Positions 23,878-25,651 of a DNA stretch of 25,651 bases are shown one piece after another (the stretch's first letter is position 1; each line of letters begins with the position of its first letter). Source of the stretch: JAFDED01 sp964611635 (GTDB lineage: Bacteria > Desulfobacterota > JAFDED01); NCBI GenBank assembly GCA_964611635.1, contig CAZTAS010000073.1:1-25651 (forward strand), in the 5' to 3' direction. Below the pieces are notes generated by a model. It saw only the letters and a list, made by a program, of their open reading frames with translations, searched no databases and had not been told where the DNA came from. A program made the translations under genes and the position numbers.

Positions 23878-24885
23878 ATGAAGCCGTGGGAGCTCGAAAA
23901 GGAGCTTCAGAAAGACATTGTTCGCCCCTTTTATTACCTTTACGGGGAAGAGAAACTCAGCATGAATAGCACCCTGGAGGCAATTAGGAGGGTCCTGTTC
24001 GGCCGGGAGGCCTCCAGTTCCCGCAGCGAAATCATTTTTTACGGCACGGAAGTTCAGGCGGATAAATTGTTGATGATCGCGCAAACACTCCCTATGATGG
24101 CCAAGCGGCAGATGATAACTGTAAAGGCATCCGATGAAATGTCTAAACCGGAGTTGAGGCGCCTTGTGCCGTACCTGGACGCGCCGGCTGATTTTACCTG
24201 CCTTGTCTTCACCGCCGAGACCATCGACCGGAGGAGCGATTTTTTCAAGGCGTTGGAGCGATCCGGTGCTCTGGTGGAATTCCGGCCTTTGCACGAGAAG
24301 GAACTGCCACGGTGGCTGCAAGATCAGGCTCGGCTAGCTGGAAAAGAACTGAGCAGGGATGCAGCTGTTGCAATGGTGGAACTGGTGGGGAGTCAGATGG
24401 AGACCCTCAAGGGGGAGCTCGAAAAATTGGTCCTGTATGCAGAGGATCGCAGGGCCATTAACGCGGCGGACATTCGAAAAGTAGCCATAGACTCTCGGTC
24501 ATTTTCAGTTTTCGAACTGGTTGACGCAATGGGAGAGCGCGATGCAGAGAGATCACTTCGTATCCTGGGCAAGCTGCTGGAGGCGGGAGATCAGGATGAG
24601 CCCCTGAAAGTCCTCGGTATGGTTGCCCGGCAAATCCGGCTCATCTGGCAAGTAAAACAGCTAAAGATCAAAGGTAAATCCAAAGACGCCATACAGAAAG
24701 ATTTAGGCATAACCTCATGGTTGGTGGAAAAGCTTCACCGATTCGGCCGACGCTTTTCCGAAAAAGATCTATTATCCGCTATTCTTATGCTAGCCCGGAT
24801 AGACCTGGCACTTAAATCCAGCCGCCTGAACTCTCGGCTAATCATGGAAAGTCTGATATTGAACTTGTGCAGGAAAGGTAAGTGA
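23878..24885 (+). CDS. holA: DNA polymerase III delta subunit
   Basis: The delta subunit opens the beta sliding clamp within the clamp-loader complex during replication. The 335-residue protein has normal length and the family features: FYYLYGEEKLSMNSTLEAIR near the N-terminus (the degenerate nucleotide-binding segment), the clamp-binding region around the QTLPMMAKRQMITV stretch, LPRWLQDQARLAGKELSRDAAVAMVELVGSQM in the middle, and the C-terminal collar helices with MVARQIRLIWQ and SRLNSRLIMESLIL. It lies in the usual place downstream of leuS-lptE, and converges with rpsT. Confidence 0.92.
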   Translation: MKPWELEKELQKDIVRPFYYLYGEEKLSMNSTLEAIRRVLFGREASSSRSEIIFYGTEVQADKLLMIAQTLPMMAKRQMITVKASDEMSKPELRRLVPYLDAPADFTCLVFTAETIDRRSDFFKALERSGALVEFRPLHEKELPRWLQDQARLAGKELSRDAAVAMVELVGSQMETLKGELEKLVLYAEDRRAINAADIRKVAIDSRSFSVFELVDAMGERDAERSLRILGKLLEAGDQDEPLKVLGMVARQIRLIWQVKQLKIKGKSKDAIQKDLGITSWLVEKLHRFGRRFSEKDLLSAILMLARIDLALKSSRLNSRLIMESLILNLCRKGK

Positions 24886-25039
24886 ACGCGGCACTTCCCG
24901 CGCCCTTTTGCTGTTGCAACTATTATACCGCGCCGTTTTCATTCAGGTTTGAATTCACACGACCGGAGTCAGCTTTTTTGTCCAGCACTATCCTCCGCGG
25001 GATCGTAAAGTGGAAGCACTGGATGCTTACCCCTGTGAA

Positions 25040-25059
25040 TTCACCCTCGTGAGGGTGAA
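25040..25059. terminator. Strong palindromic hairpin between convergent holA and rpsT
   Basis: TTCACCCTC (25040-25048) and GAGGGTGAA (25051-25059) form a perfect 9-bp stem around two bases. On the plus strand it is followed by ATTGATTTC, moderately T-rich. It lies between the two convergent stop codons and could end transcription from both sides. A second palindrome, GTGAATTCAC (25035-25044), overlaps its left arm. Confidence 0.6.
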
Positions 25060-25105
25060 ATTGATTTCATAATGAATGTGCGGAAAGCGGGATGTCCTTT
25101 CCTCC

Positions 25106-25384
25106 TCAGGACGCTTGAGCTGAAATCAGTTGGTGGACTTTCCGGGAGAGGCGCGATATTTTACGGGAAGCCTTGTTCCGATGCATCGCCCCCTTGGATG
25201 CTCCCTTTTGGAGGGCGGAGGCAGCTTTTTGAAGTTGCTCTGTGGCTTCTTGAGCGTTTTTGTTCTCAATAGCTAAAAGGACCTTCTTTACCTGCGTTTT
25301 AACTGAGGATGCGATCGCACTGTTTCTTAGTTGCCTTTTTCGGTTTTGACGTGCTCTCTTTAAGGCCGATGGATGGTTTGCCAA
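25106..25384 (-). CDS. rpsT: 30S ribosomal protein S20
   Basis: S20 binds 16S rRNA in the body of the small subunit. The 92-residue protein starts MANHPSALKRARQNRKRQLRNSA and is highly basic and helical, ending in KGAMHRNKASRKISRLSRKV, as in the family. The start is best placed at the TTG at 25384: the AGGAGGT site (25391-25397) lies seven bases before it but only one base before the in-frame ATG at 25390, and the resulting N-terminus fits S20. E. coli rpsT also uses UUG, where it matters for autoregulation, so the same control may operate here. It is convergent with holA. Confidence 0.95.
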   Translation of the reverse strand: MANHPSALKRARQNRKRQLRNSAIASSVKTQVKKVLLAIENKNAQEATEQLQKAASALQKGASKGAMHRNKASRKISRLSRKVHQLISAQAS

Positions 25385-25390
25385 TTTCAT

Positions 25391-25651
25391 ACCTCCTAGT
25401 TTTGCTTTGTAGCTTAGAAAATATTTTTAGAATCTTTCTGAAGCAGCTGAGATTTCAACTAAACGATCGGTTTCCAATGCAACCCTTACCCACGAATTAT
25501 GAAAATTCGCACTTTGGATGAAGCATTGGAGCTAGCGTTGAGAAAATTCTTAATTTATTTACCACCCTTTGAGCCACTTTGTCAAGGTTTTGTGAGACCC
25601 CAAAAATAGACATTGATCTTGGCACAGCTTCTTTTTGATCCCTTTTGGGCA
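25391..25651 (-). promoter_or_regulatory. rpsT: rpsT upstream region with a candidate sigma70 promoter
   Basis: On the minus strand a perfect TTGACA (25580-25585) is followed after 18 bases by TAAATA (25556-25561), which would start transcription near 25549 and give a leader of about 165 bases. A small hairpin, CGAATT/AATTCG, lies near 25495-25511 in that leader. No gene was seen in the rest of the stretch up to the window edge. Confidence 0.5.

Overview
The window reads as a chromosomal segment of an anaerobic Gram-negative bacterium, most likely a Desulfobacterota (deltaproteobacterial) lineage. The reasons are an LPS-assembly lipoprotein (LptE) and a periplasmic parvulin chaperone, which imply an outer membrane; a rubredoxin next to a diiron ferritin-like protein, typical of oxygen defence in strict anaerobes; AddAB-type recombination nucleases rather than RecBCD; and the blocks leuS-lptE-holA-rpsT and rsmD-coaD-aminotransferase. 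The taxonomic call is inference from gene content. No tRNA, rRNA, CRISPR array, transposase or phage gene was seen.

Left part (1-3900): a sparse, partly eroded region. It holds a 5' portion of an exported protein running off the left edge, a PP-loop ATPase of the Dph6/DUF71 family, the decayed C-terminal end of an OmpA-family protein, an exported DUF4197 protein and a DinB-fold protein, separated by long non-coding stretches.

Middle minus-strand part (3900-10800): a coiled-coil protein followed by an SPFH protein with three C-terminal zinc ribbons; a sulfite-oxidase-fold molybdopterin protein that lacks the usual molybdenum-ligand cysteine, coupled to a DUF434 protein; and a run rsmD, coaD, aspartate-type aminotransferase, Nudix hydrolase.

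Right plus-strand part (10900-24900): a back-to-back promoter pair separates rsmD from a rubredoxin / ferritin-like pair with a long structured leader. Then come addB and addA (double-strand-break end processing), a hotdog thioesterase, a YdjM-like membrane protein, a terminator, an exported PpiC/SurA-type prolyl isomerase, leuS, lptE and holA. rpsT lies on the minus strand facing holA, with a strong hairpin between them.

Most of the window is housekeeping or recognisable accessory genes. I found no clear new multi-gene system. The best leads are the structured leader of the rubredoxin operon, the Cys-to-Ser change in the molybdopterin protein, and the SPFH/zinc-ribbon gene with its unknown coiled-coil partner. 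At several genes (DUF71, thioesterase, YdjM-like, rpsT) the ribosome-binding site points to a TTG start, so default ATG/GTG calls would be wrong.
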